From NCBI GenBank assembly GCA_001773295.1, contig MEWG01000015.1, positions 11,687-20,395 on the forward strand: a stretch of DNA of 8,709 nucleotides, given 5' to 3'. How positions within the stretch are numbered: position 1 is the first letter of the stretch; the number at the start of each line of letters is the position of its first letter. The notes below the pieces were generated by a model that was not told the DNA's origin, searched no databases, and saw only the letters and a program-made list of their open reading frames with translations. Positions 1 through 6,112 of this stretch are shown in pieces. The translations under genes were made by a program, and so were the position numbers. Source of the stretch: a candidate division WWE3 bacterium RIFOXYD1_FULL_39_9. Lineage in GTDB: Bacteria > Patescibacteriota > WWE3 > UBA101185 > UBA10185.

Positions 1-1
1 A

Positions 2-2821
2 AAAAAGGCCGTCGCACATGCACAAGGTCCTCTACTGGTAGTTGCCGGGGCAGGAACGGGAAAGACAAAAGTTATTACCGAAAGAATCAGATATCTTGTC
101 CAAGAAAAAAACGTAAAACCTCAGGAAATCCTTGCGCTTACCTTTACTGAAAAGGCCGCCGGAGAAATGCTGGAAAGAATCGGTGATGTAATGCCGTTAG
201 GCTATGAAGAGCCGTGGGTTTATACATTTCACTCCTTTGCAGATCGAATATTAAAAGCCGAAGGAATAGAAATCGGACTTGACCCAAACTATAAAATTCT
301 CTCAGGACCTGAACAGTGGCTCCTACTTAGAAAAGAACTCTTCAGAATGGAGATTAACTATTTTAGACCTTTGGGAAATCCGACAAAATTTATTTCGGAT
401 GTTCTGAAATTTATCTCAAGACTTCAAGATGAGAATATTTCTGCGCAGGATTTAAAGGATTACGTAGAAAAAACAAAAAAATCGTTTGATGATGACGAGC
501 TTCAAAGATGGTCCGAATTGGTGCACATGTACGAGAGGTATACAAAATTAAAAATCGATAAATCTCGTCTGGACTTTGGAGATTTAATTTATTGGTGCAT
601 AAAACTTTTCACAAGCAGACCGTCTTTACTTAAAAAATATCAGGAACAATTTAAACATGTGCTGGTAGATGAGTTTCAAGACACAAACTATGCACAATAT
701 CTTTTGGTAAAACTCTTAAGCCCGGAGAAAATGGGTAAGCGAAGTTTAATTGCTGTCGGCGACGACTCTCAATCTATCTATAAATTTAGGGGCGCTGCGG
801 TATCAAATATTCTGGAATTTATGAAGGACTATCCCGAAGCTGAAATGATTACACTTTTACAAAACTACCGATCGTCTCAAAAAGTGTTAGATCCGGCGTA
901 CAAGCTTATTCAAAACAACAATCCGGACACTCTTGAGTCAAAGCTAGGAATTTCAAAAAAACTTGTGAGTGAAATAGATGTAAAAGGAGCGAGTCCTGAA
1001 ATTATCGCGACTGATACTTTAGAAAATGAAGTAGATTTTGTAATTTCAAAAATACTTGAAGTACTCGCAAAAGAACCTGAGTACACATATAAGGATTTTG
1101 CAATTTTGGCCAGAGCTAACAGCCACCTAGAACCTTTTGTGTTAGGTCTTCGCCAAAAAGGAATACCGTACCAATTGGTGGGAAATCGAGGGTTATACGA
1201 CAGAGATGAGATTAGAGATATTTTTGCGTTGTTAAAAACTATTCTGAATCCATACGATCCGATCAGTTTATACAGAACCCTAAACATTACAACTTTACAA
1301 ATACCTTACACAGAAATTGCAGCGGTACTTGCGCGTGCCAGAATGAATCGTGAAGAAATGTGGGACACGGTAAAAAAATCTTCTAACGCAGCCATTGAAA
1401 ACTTTTGCGAACGCCTTTCTGACTTCCAAAAAAACCTTACCAAAATGACACCTGTGGAATTTGTGTACTCTGCCGTTAATTCGATCAGCTATCTGGATCA
1501 ATTTCTAAATGAAGAAACTATTGAAAATCAACTTGCAATAAATAATCTGAATTTGTTTTTGGATATAGTTAAAAAGTTTGAGGTGGAATTTCATCAGGAA
1601 AATAAAGAGTTCCCGACTTTATTAAATTTTGTAGAGTATCTGGAGTTAATTATTGAAGCCGGCGATAATCCTGCACAGGCGGAAATAGAAGATATCGACA
1701 CAGTTAATCTGCTTACAACTCACGCCTCTAAGGGTTTGGAATTTCCGGTTGTCTTTATGGTTAATCTTGTTTCTGACAGATTTCCTACGCGAAATCGTTC
1801 TGAAGCTATTGCTATTCCAGATGAGCTGATAAAAGAAACTCTGCCGACCGGTGACGAACATATACAAGAGGAAAGAAGATTGTTTTACGTAGGAATGACC
1901 CGAGCCAAAAAATATCTTTACATGACTTATGGAAAAGATTACGGAGGTAAACGGGATAAAACTCCAAGCGGATTTTTAAATGAAACCGACCTAACATCTG
2001 AGATCTTTGAGAGTGCAAAGAAACAAGAAAGTACAAATACTTTATTTGGACCAAATTCAGGTTTCAGAGATCCTGCTGCAATTAAGATTAGTACGTCCGC
2101 ACCCGAATCTTTAAGTTTTTCGGCAGTTGAAACTTATATAACTTGTCCTTTGCAATATAAGTACCGCCATTTACTGAAACTGCCTTCTTTGCCAAGTTCG
2201 GCATTAAGTTTTGGAACAACAATTCACGACAGTTTGCGGGACTTCCACACTAAATTAATGTTTAACAAAGAGATTACATTGGAAGAACTAATGTCGGCAT
2301 ATGAAAATAATTGGCAACCGCTGGGATATCTAAACGAGGAGCATAGAAAAATTCGGTTTGAAAACGGTAAAGAACTCTTGGAAAGATATTTCAACAAACA
2401 CAAGGATGAAAAGGTAAAACATGTAGCGCTGGAAAAGTGGTTCAATATAAACATTGCTGGGGTTCAGTTTAGAGGAAGAATCGACCGCATTGACGAATAT
2501 GAGGATGGCGTTGAAATTATTGATTACAAAACCGGCGGAACCAAGACTCAAAAAGAAGTTGATAAGGACAGACAGTTAGCCTTGTACGCTATAGCTGCTA
2601 CCGAAGCACTGAAATTAAATCCAAAAGTTTTAAGTCTCTATTTTGTAGAAGAAGGTGTAAAGCTGTCGACAACGCACACGCCATCGGAATTAGCTGAAAC
2701 AAAACGGGAAATTGTTAATGTCGTCGAAAAAATTAAATCCGGCGATTACGAAGCAACCCCGGGAATGCATTGCACGTGGTGCGACTATAAAGACATCTGT
2801 CCATTTGCTTATAAAGGGTAG
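2..2821 (+). CDS. UvrD/RecB-like superfamily 1 helicase fused to a PD-(D/E)XK iron-sulfur nuclease (5' end cut by window)
   Basis: A predicted ATP-driven DNA helicase-nuclease for double-strand-break processing or repair. The frame is open from base 2, so the ATG at 167 is internal: Walker A GAGTGKT (residues 16-22 of 939 visible) precedes it. By comparison with PcrA only about 10-20 N-terminal residues, including the Q-motif glutamine, are missing. Helicase motifs in order are TFTEKAAGEM (Ia), DEFQD 223-227 (Walker B), GDDSQSIYKFRGA 253-265 (III), QNYRSS 287-292 (IV), THASKGLEF 573-581 (V) and EERRLFYVGMTRAK 623-636 (VI). The C-terminal third is a RecB-family nuclease with H742, D828 (GRIDRID), D841 and K843 (DYKTGG) and Q858 (QLALY). 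C715 plus C924-x2-C927-x5-C933 match the AddB/Cas4-type 4Fe-4S staple. All expected catalytic residues are present, so both activities are probably intact. The layout resembles mycobacterial AdnB or an AddA/AddB hybrid; no partner subunit is visible. The stop is TAG. The family call is secure; the exact role is inferred. Confidence 0.95.
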   Translation, partial: KKAVAHAQGPLLVVAGAGTGKTKVITERIRYLVQEKNVKPQEILALTFTEKAAGEMLERIGDVMPLGYEEPWVYTFHSFADRILKAEGIEIGLDPNYKILSGPEQWLLLRKELFRMEINYFRPLGNPTKFISDVLKFISRLQDENISAQDLKDYVEKTKKSFDDDELQRWSELVHMYERYTKLKIDKSRLDFGDLIYWCIKLFTSRPSLLKKYQEQFKHVLVDEFQDTNYAQYLLVKLLSPEKMGKRSLIAVGDDSQSIYKFRGAAVSNILEFMKDYPEAEMITLLQNYRSSQKVLDPAYKLIQNNNPDTLESKLGISKKLVSEIDVKGASPEIIATDTLENEVDFVISKILEVLAKEPEYTYKDFAILARANSHLEPFVLGLRQKGIPYQLVGNRGLYDRDEIRDIFALLKTILNPYDPISLYRTLNITTLQIPYTEIAAVLARARMNREEMWDTVKKSSNAAIENFCERLSDFQKNLTKMTPVEFVYSAVNSISYLDQFLNEETIENQLAINNLNLFLDIVKKFEVEFHQENKEFPTLLNFVEYLELIIEAGDNPAQAEIEDIDTVNLLTTHASKGLEFPVVFMVNLVSDRFPTRNRSEAIAIPDELIKETLPTGDEHIQEERRLFYVGMTRAKKYLYMTYGKDYGGKRDKTPSGFLNETDLTSEIFESAKKQESTNTLFGPNSGFRDPAAIKISTSAPESLSFSAVETYITCPLQYKYRHLLKLPSLPSSALSFGTTIHDSLRDFHTKLMFNKEITLEELMSAYENNWQPLGYLNEEHRKIRFENGKELLERYFNKHKDEKVKHVALEKWFNINIAGVQFRGRIDRIDEYEDGVEIIDYKTGGTKTQKEVDKDRQLALYAIAATEALKLNPKVLSLYFVEEGVKLSTTHTPSELAETKREIVNVVEKIKSGDYEATPGMHCTWCDYKDICPFAYKG

Positions 2822-2864
2822 ATTTTCTGCAGTAACAACACCTGTTCACATAAGCTTTTGCAAT

Positions 2865-2893
2865 TTTTCATTAATTAAAGCCTGAGGTATAAT
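2865..2893 (+). promoter_or_regulatory. Sigma-70-like promoter for the small membrane protein gene
   Basis: A perfect TATAAT (2888-2893) lies 17 bases downstream of TTTTCA (2865-2870, four of six matches to TTGACA). Transcription would start near 2900, leaving a leader of about 34 bases before the ATG at 2934. The site sits in the only gap between the helicase-nuclease gene and the next plus-strand gene, so that gene is probably transcribed on its own as well as by any readthrough. The -10 match is strong and the -35 moderate; the call is by eye. Confidence 0.6.
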
Positions 2894-2924
2894 ACTGAAC
2901 ATCTAAACAACCCCTTGAAAAAGC

Positions 2925-2929
2925 GAGGA
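2925..2929 (+). promoter_or_regulatory. Shine-Dalgarno site GAGGA for the small membrane protein
   Basis: GAGGA sits four bases before the ATG at 2934. It is the clearest ribosome binding site in the window and fixes the start of the 87-residue ORF. It also shows that this organism uses Shine-Dalgarno initiation for some genes, which contrasts with the apparently leaderless femAB gene. Confidence 0.65.
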
Positions 2930-2933
2930 AAAA

Positions 2934-3197
2934 ATGAAAACCCTGCATGACATTTTTGAGTACCATATCAAACAAATTGCGCAGATTACAGTATTTATGT
3001 TTGCGACCGGTTGGACCTTGTTTTTTCCAGACGTGAGCAAAATTACACTACAGATCGTGGCTGCTGTTGGAGCGTTCATGATCCTGATTGGCGCAACAAT
3101 TTACCACCACGACAGAAAAGAAAAAGGTGGGGCCGCGTTCTTTGGCATCGTGGGCGCTTGCTTAATACTGTCAACCGTAATTACAAAATTTCTATAG
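2934..3197 (+). CDS. Small three-helix membrane protein of unknown function
   Basis: An 87-residue protein that I cannot assign to a family. Three hydrophobic stretches are visible: about residues 15-33, 38-58 and 66-85. A short Pro-Asp turn (FFPDVSK) joins the first two. A charged loop (YHHDRKEKGG, about 57-66) joins the last two and is probably cytoplasmic by the positive-inside rule, which would place the N-terminus outside, though the polar N-terminus (MKTLHDIFEYHIKQ) leaves topology open. There is no signal-peptide cleavage site and no enzymatic motif. Start choice rests on the GAGGA site four bases upstream. A promoter with perfect TATAAT precedes it and a stem-loop follows, so it looks like a stand-alone transcription unit. 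The preceding helicase-nuclease gives no clear hint of its job. It is probably a real gene because expression signals flank it on both sides. Confidence 0.75.
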   Translation: MKTLHDIFEYHIKQIAQITVFMFATGWTLFFPDVSKITLQIVAAVGAFMILIGATIYHHDRKEKGGAAFFGIVGACLILSTVITKFL

Positions 3198-3229
3198 GGG
3201 GTATAAATCTGACAACTGGGGGAGAGTAC

Positions 3230-3271
3230 AAACAGACTTCTTGCGTTCACTGCAATTCAAGGAGTCTGTTT
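3230..3271 (+). terminator. Stem-loop terminator between convergent genes
   Basis: Arms 3230-3243 (AAACAGACTTCTTG) and 3258-3271 (CAAGGAGTCTGTTT) form a 14-bp stem with a single T-G wobble and a 14-base loop. On the plus strand it runs into CATTTT, a modest T tract; on the minus strand the T run is only three bases. It lies 33 bases after the plus-strand stop and 25 bases after the minus-strand stop at 3296, so it probably ends the small membrane protein transcript and may also act on the opposing femAB transcript. Confidence 0.65.
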
Positions 3272-3295
3272 CATTTTAAATGAAGTACTGGGAGC

Positions 3296-4198
3296 TCAAA
3301 GTCCCATGCCGGTCAGCTTTACCATTGTCTTAATCACCGGACTAAAATACTTTATATGAGGGTAAGGCATTAAAACTTCTTCGCCGCCAAATTTTTCCTT
3401 AAAGTACGAGAAACCCTCCCAATCTTTTGTAAAATTTGGAAATCTCGAATCGTCTTTGCCTTCTAAATCAAAAACTTTATATCCTTGAGCTTTTAAGTAC
3501 AAAATGGATTTCCATAATAATAAATAACCGGACTTTGTACCTCTCCCCTGACCCGAAGTTCCGCCGTTTACATACAATGCGCAATCTTTGTTGCAAATGT
3601 AATACTTCGTACCCAAAGGCGTACCATCTTTTTCGTAAACTATCGCCAGATGCCCCTGGTCGCCGAAAGCCTCGTGCATCTTTTTTAATTGGCTAATCGG
3701 AGGAACATAGAATTTTTTTAACTTGCCGGTTTCACTTAATATTTTGTAGTAGATATCAAATTTTTCTGCATCAGGATTTTTATATATCTCAACCCGAGCC
3801 CCTTCCCTCTCCGCGCGATGTATGGAATATTTTCCACTCTTGGAAACATTTTTCCATAGCTCTTCTTCGGATAACTCCAAATTTATAAAAATAGTTGCAG
3901 AAGGAACCATTGGAAAATAACTTACTACATACCCTGATTTTTTCAGAATTTCCTCGTCCTGATCTATACCGGGTTCAATTTTTATAAATGCAGCTTTTTT
4001 CTCAAGACAAATCTTTTCTATTTCTTTAAGATTGTCTTCACTTAATGGAGGAGTCCTTTGGATTTTTACAAGGGAACCAACAATACTTTTTCGATAAAGA
4101 ATTTTGACGCCAAATGAAGTCTCGGCAACACTCCATCCGATCTTTTTTAAATATTCCGCCCACTGATTCCCCTGTCGAACATCGTTAATTTGAATCAT
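3296..4198 (-). CDS. FemA/FemB-type aminoacyltransferase, second of a tandem pair
   Basis: Family members transfer amino acids from aminoacyl-tRNA to the peptide of peptidoglycan precursors (lipid II) at the cytoplasmic face. The 300-residue protein shows the two-lobed GNAT-like fold. The second-lobe entry has an acidic helix followed by a basic stretch (SEEELWKNVSKSGKYSIHRA, 110-129). The family core includes YVNGGTS (209-215), FDLEG (243-247) and GFSYFKEKFGGE (262-273). There is no room for the long helical hairpin of staphylococcal FemA/FemB, so it resembles the short FemX type. The start ATG overlaps the upstream stop as ATGA, and GGTGAT three bases upstream can pair with the 16S 3' end, so translation is probably coupled to the first copy. 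Amino acid and acceptor are not readable from sequence; other FemAB-fold substrates are possible. The stop is TGA. Confidence 0.88.
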   Translation of the reverse strand: MIQINDVRQGNQWAEYLKKIGWSVAETSFGVKILYRKSIVGSLVKIQRTPPLSEDNLKEIEKICLEKKAAFIKIEPGIDQDEEILKKSGYVVSYFPMVPSATIFINLELSEEELWKNVSKSGKYSIHRAEREGARVEIYKNPDAEKFDIYYKILSETGKLKKFYVPPISQLKKMHEAFGDQGHLAIVYEKDGTPLGTKYYICNKDCALYVNGGTSGQGRGTKSGYLLLWKSILYLKAQGYKVFDLEGKDDSRFPNFTKDWEGFSYFKEKFGGEEVLMPYPHIKYFSPVIKTMVKLTGMGL

Positions 4199-5133
4199 TT
4201 AATCACCCGTAATAATTTCCATCTCAGTGTATTAGCAGTTGTAAACATTTTATACATCGAAGAATTCAGTACGTAATCATACGAGTCCATATACTTAACG
4301 TAAGTTCCTCCGAACCTAAGTTTAAAATTCGTAAAACCCCACCACGGATCCTCCGTATCATCGATGTTTTCGGAGGCTCCCCACATATCAAAGGTATGAC
4401 AGCCTAGTTTCTTGCCCAATAAAATAGCCTCCCATCCTACAACCGTACTTCCGTGCATATTCTTAAACTCTTCGGACGAGCCGCCGTATGGGTAATATAA
4501 AATATCTTTGTGTGTCAGAAGCATCCACGAGGCTAGAGGTTTTCCCTCATAATAAGATGTAAGAATTTTTGAAGCATTCTTCTTGCCGAACATTTCCCAG
4601 ATTTTTTGATAATAAATTTTTGGTCTTACAAAATATTTTTGCCTAATTGATGTACTTTTGAATAAATCATAAAAAACATCGAAGTCATCTTGTGTTTCCG
4701 CTGTCTTGACAGTTACACCTTTTTTTATTGCGTAACGCATGTTGTATCGGTGTTTGGTATGTAAATTGGAAAGTAGTTCCTCTTCGGATTTAGTTAGATC
4801 CAGAATAACATTTGACTTTGCGAACTGATCTCTTGGGGCAAGTTCACAGCTATGCTCATTAAATTTTATTAATGCTTTTTGTTCTTCTTCCGTGCCTTTA
4901 AGAATATTTGGAACATCGAAATTTATGTTTATACAGTCATTTACCTCCAAGGAGGTTTTTACCGCTTCAAAATCTATTACAGAAGGATCAACTTTCGGGC
5001 TGTATGCAAAATATGAATTTGAGAATGGTATCTTGTGTTTTGTGTAAACTACCCCACCGGCAGTCACTGCAGAAGTACCATATGCATTTTTGAAATCTGC
5101 CCAATCCTGCGACTGGACAATGTGTTCTGGCAT
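4195..5133 (-). CDS. FemA/FemB-type aminoacyltransferase, first of a tandem pair
   Basis: A 312-residue predicted peptidoglycan-precursor aminoacyltransferase (aminoacyl-tRNA dependent, cytoplasmic). The first lobe starts with the family's S-x2-W signature (SQDW, 8-11). The second lobe has TKSEEELLSNLHTKHRYNMR (114-133), YPYGGSS (214-220), FDMWGA (248-253) and GFTNFKLRFGG (266-276). Like its neighbour it lacks the helical hairpin of FemA/FemB. A longer frame opens at GTG 5157, but I chose ATG 5133: the eight extra codons (VRQCYTLT) coincide with an extended -10 box ending six bases before this ATG, and family homology begins just after it. No Shine-Dalgarno sequence precedes the ATG, in keeping with a leaderless message. 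It overlaps the next femAB gene by 4 bases (ATGA). The two copies are clearly diverged paralogs, so they may add different residues or act in sequence. The acceptor is unknown. Confidence 0.88.
   Translation of the reverse strand: MPEHIVQSQDWADFKNAYGTSAVTAGGVVYTKHKIPFSNSYFAYSPKVDPSVIDFEAVKTSLEVNDCININFDVPNILKGTEEEQKALIKFNEHSCELAPRDQFAKSNVILDLTKSEEELLSNLHTKHRYNMRYAIKKGVTVKTAETQDDFDVFYDLFKSTSIRQKYFVRPKIYYQKIWEMFGKKNASKILTSYYEGKPLASWMLLTHKDILYYPYGGSSEEFKNMHGSTVVGWEAILLGKKLGCHTFDMWGASENIDDTEDPWWGFTNFKLRFGGTYVKYMDSYDYVLNSSMYKMFTTANTLRWKLLRVIK
4202..4207 (-). promoter_or_regulatory. Shine-Dalgarno site GGTGAT inside the end of the upstream femAB gene
   Basis: On the minus strand GGTGAT ends three bases before the ATG at 4198. 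It matches the 3' part of the AGGAGGTGAT consensus, so the short gap to the ATG is as expected for that register. It lies within the last codons of the first femAB gene and, with the ATGA overlap, supports 4198 as the start and coupled translation. Confidence 0.45.
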
Positions 5134-5139
5134 GGTCAG

Positions 5140-5148
5140 AGTATAACA
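5140..5148 (-). promoter_or_regulatory. Extended -10 promoter placed for a leaderless femAB transcript
   Basis: On the minus strand TGTTATACT runs from 5148 down to 5140: a TGn extension plus TATACT (five of six matches to TATAAT). Placing the hexamer at -12 to -7 puts +1 exactly at 5133, the A of the ATG. No good -35 is seen, as is common for extended -10 promoters. A second -10-like box, TATAAC (5168-5163), lies upstream and would start transcription next to the GTG at 5157; it lacks the TG extension and is less convincing. Confidence 0.55.
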
Positions 5149-5163
5149 TTGACGCACAGGGCG

Positions 5164-5277
5164 TTATAGGATATTTTTAACTAAATTAATATATTTCTCG
5201 TCCGAATAGGACGGGGGCAAGAGAGAGTTCAACCGGAATGGTTTTTCCGCTCCGGTGTGGGGTTCGGAATCTACCAT
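5164..5277 (-). CDS. Possible 37-residue ORF directly after, and in frame with, the glycosyltransferase stop
   Basis: The TGA of the glycosyltransferase is followed at once by ATG in the same frame (TGAATG), and the frame stays open for 37 codons to TAA. The product begins MVDSEPHTGAEKPFRL and ends INLVKNIL; it has no recognisable motif, signal peptide or membrane segment. It could be a short coupled gene, a tail of the glycosyltransferase reached by readthrough or cut off by a recent nonsense mutation, or simply an open frame by chance. No Shine-Dalgarno sequence precedes the ATG. An open run of this length in one of three frames is not rare, so confidence is low. Confidence 0.2.
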   Translation of the reverse strand: MVDSEPHTGAEKPFRLNSLLPPSYSDEKYINLVKNIL

Positions 5278-6108
5278 TCAAAGATTATCTTTATTTGGTG
5301 AAACCGGGCCCCGAACTTTTCTCTCCTTCAAGTTTTTCAAAAGGTCAATCTTGGTTAAGTGGGACACGCTTTCATACACGGAGCCGCCTTCCATCGCATA
5401 TTTAAAGATATTGTAATCCTGAATAGTACCTACCAGATGAATATAAATCGCGCTTCGGCTTAAATCCCAAATGTATTTAATTCGACCTTGTTTTTCCAAC
5501 CTTCTTACTGATGTTTTGATGTCCGGACGTTTCAACAAATGGTACTTAAATCCCTTTTTGTGCATCCTGTCTATTAAGTCGTGATCCTCGGCAAGTACTA
5601 TTTTTTCATCAAACCCTCCGACTTCTCTAAAAGGTTTACGCTTCACATAAATAAAAGCTCCGCCGCCGGCGGGTCTCCAGTGCTTTACGACGTCTAGATA
5701 AAACTGGTTGTACGCATAAAACAGGAACTTGTCACGTTTCTTTTCGGAAATCGGCGATACCCACGTAGTCAACACGTCTACATCTTGATGTGTTCTTATA
5801 AACTTATAAATTTTTTCTAAAAAGGAATCTTCTACATAACCATCGGCATCCATATACAACAGATGCCCGGTATTAGCGTGCTGCTCGCCTAAATTACGTT
5901 GGTATGCCACCCCTCTTTTTCCTGCATTTATAAACTTAATATCCAACAATCCCTGAAACTGAAGCGCCTTGTCCTTGGTTCCGTCAGAAGAATTACCATC
6001 AACAATGATTACTTCAAAATCCTTTAAGGTCTGGTTTACCAGACAATCTAACAAAAGACCTATGTAATTTTCTTCATTCAGTGTTGGAATGATTACACTT
6101 AGTTTCAT
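5278..6108 (-). CDS. Family 2 glycosyltransferase (GT-A fold)
   Basis: A predicted cytoplasmic or membrane-associated enzyme that transfers a sugar from a nucleotide-sugar donor, probably for envelope polysaccharide or glycolipid. The 276-residue protein opens with the typical GT2 strand LSVIIPTLNEENYIG (3-17). VDGNSSDGT (36-44) is the nucleotide-binding loop, DAD (87-89) the metal-binding DxD motif, GGFDE (164-168) and AEDHDL (173-178) the acceptor-side acidic motif, and RRLEKQGR (202-209) the late basic motif. No strong membrane helix is visible; 212-229 is only mildly hydrophobic. A longer frame reaches 6171, but the added residues overlap rsmA and precede the GT2 core, so I chose ATG 6108, four bases after the rsmA stop. 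The ribosome binding site is weak (AAGAAG abuts the ATG), which suggests coupling with rsmA. The stop TGA is followed at once by an in-frame ATG. Donor and acceptor cannot be read from sequence. Confidence 0.9.
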   Translation of the reverse strand: MKLSVIIPTLNEENYIGLLLDCLVNQTLKDFEVIIVDGNSSDGTKDKALQFQGLLDIKFINAGKRGVAYQRNLGEQHANTGHLLYMDADGYVEDSFLEKIYKFIRTHQDVDVLTTWVSPISEKKRDKFLFYAYNQFYLDVVKHWRPAGGGAFIYVKRKPFREVGGFDEKIVLAEDHDLIDRMHKKGFKYHLLKRPDIKTSVRRLEKQGRIKYIWDLSRSAIYIHLVGTIQDYNIFKYAMEGGSVYESVSHLTKIDLLKNLKERKVRGPVSPNKDNL

Positions 6109-6112
6109 CTTC

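Larger units (their letters stand above)
5134..5277. other. 144-base gap with small hairpins and the femAB promoter
   Basis: This is the largest gap on the minus-strand block. CGTCC (5199-5203) pairs with GGACG (5209-5213) across five bases. ACCGGA (5232-5237) can pair with TCCGGT (5251-5256), or alternatively CGGAA (5234-5238) with TTCCG (5245-5249); these last two exclude each other. None is followed by a T tract on the minus strand, so I do not call a terminator. The part at 5199-5270 looks richer in G and C than the flanking intergenic bases. It also holds the candidate 37-codon ORF and the extended -10 box. Confidence 0.4.

Noticed and set aside
167..169. ATG as the start of the helicase-nuclease
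   Set aside because: The frame is open to the window edge and the Walker A motif lies upstream of this ATG, so it is internal.
2072..2821. Cas4-type nuclease and hence a CRISPR locus
   Set aside because: The PD-(D/E)XK fold with four cysteines is shared by Cas4 and AddB, but here it is fused to a UvrD helicase, and there is no repeat array or cas gene nearby.
3011..3283. A 90-residue plus-strand frame overlapping the small membrane protein
   Set aside because: It lacks a ribosome site, overlaps most of a gene with good signals, runs into the stem-loop, and its composition is unlike a real protein.
3296..5133. Methicillin resistance genes
   Set aside because: FemAB relatives are often labelled this way in databases, but they are peptidoglycan-type aminoacyltransferases; nothing here indicates drug resistance.
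5255..5276. tRNA 3' end on the plus strand (GGTTCGGAATCT followed by ACCA)
   Set aside because: The T-loop-like string is off by one base, no complementary acceptor strand (AGATTCC) occurs 60-75 bases upstream, and no T stem or anticodon arm can be drawn.
5278..5280. Recoded TGA (Gly), as in Gracilibacteria or Absconditabacteria, extending the glycosyltransferase
   Set aside because: No long gene has an internal TGA, three genes end on TGA, and one TGA forms a normal ATGA overlap; the standard code explains everything.
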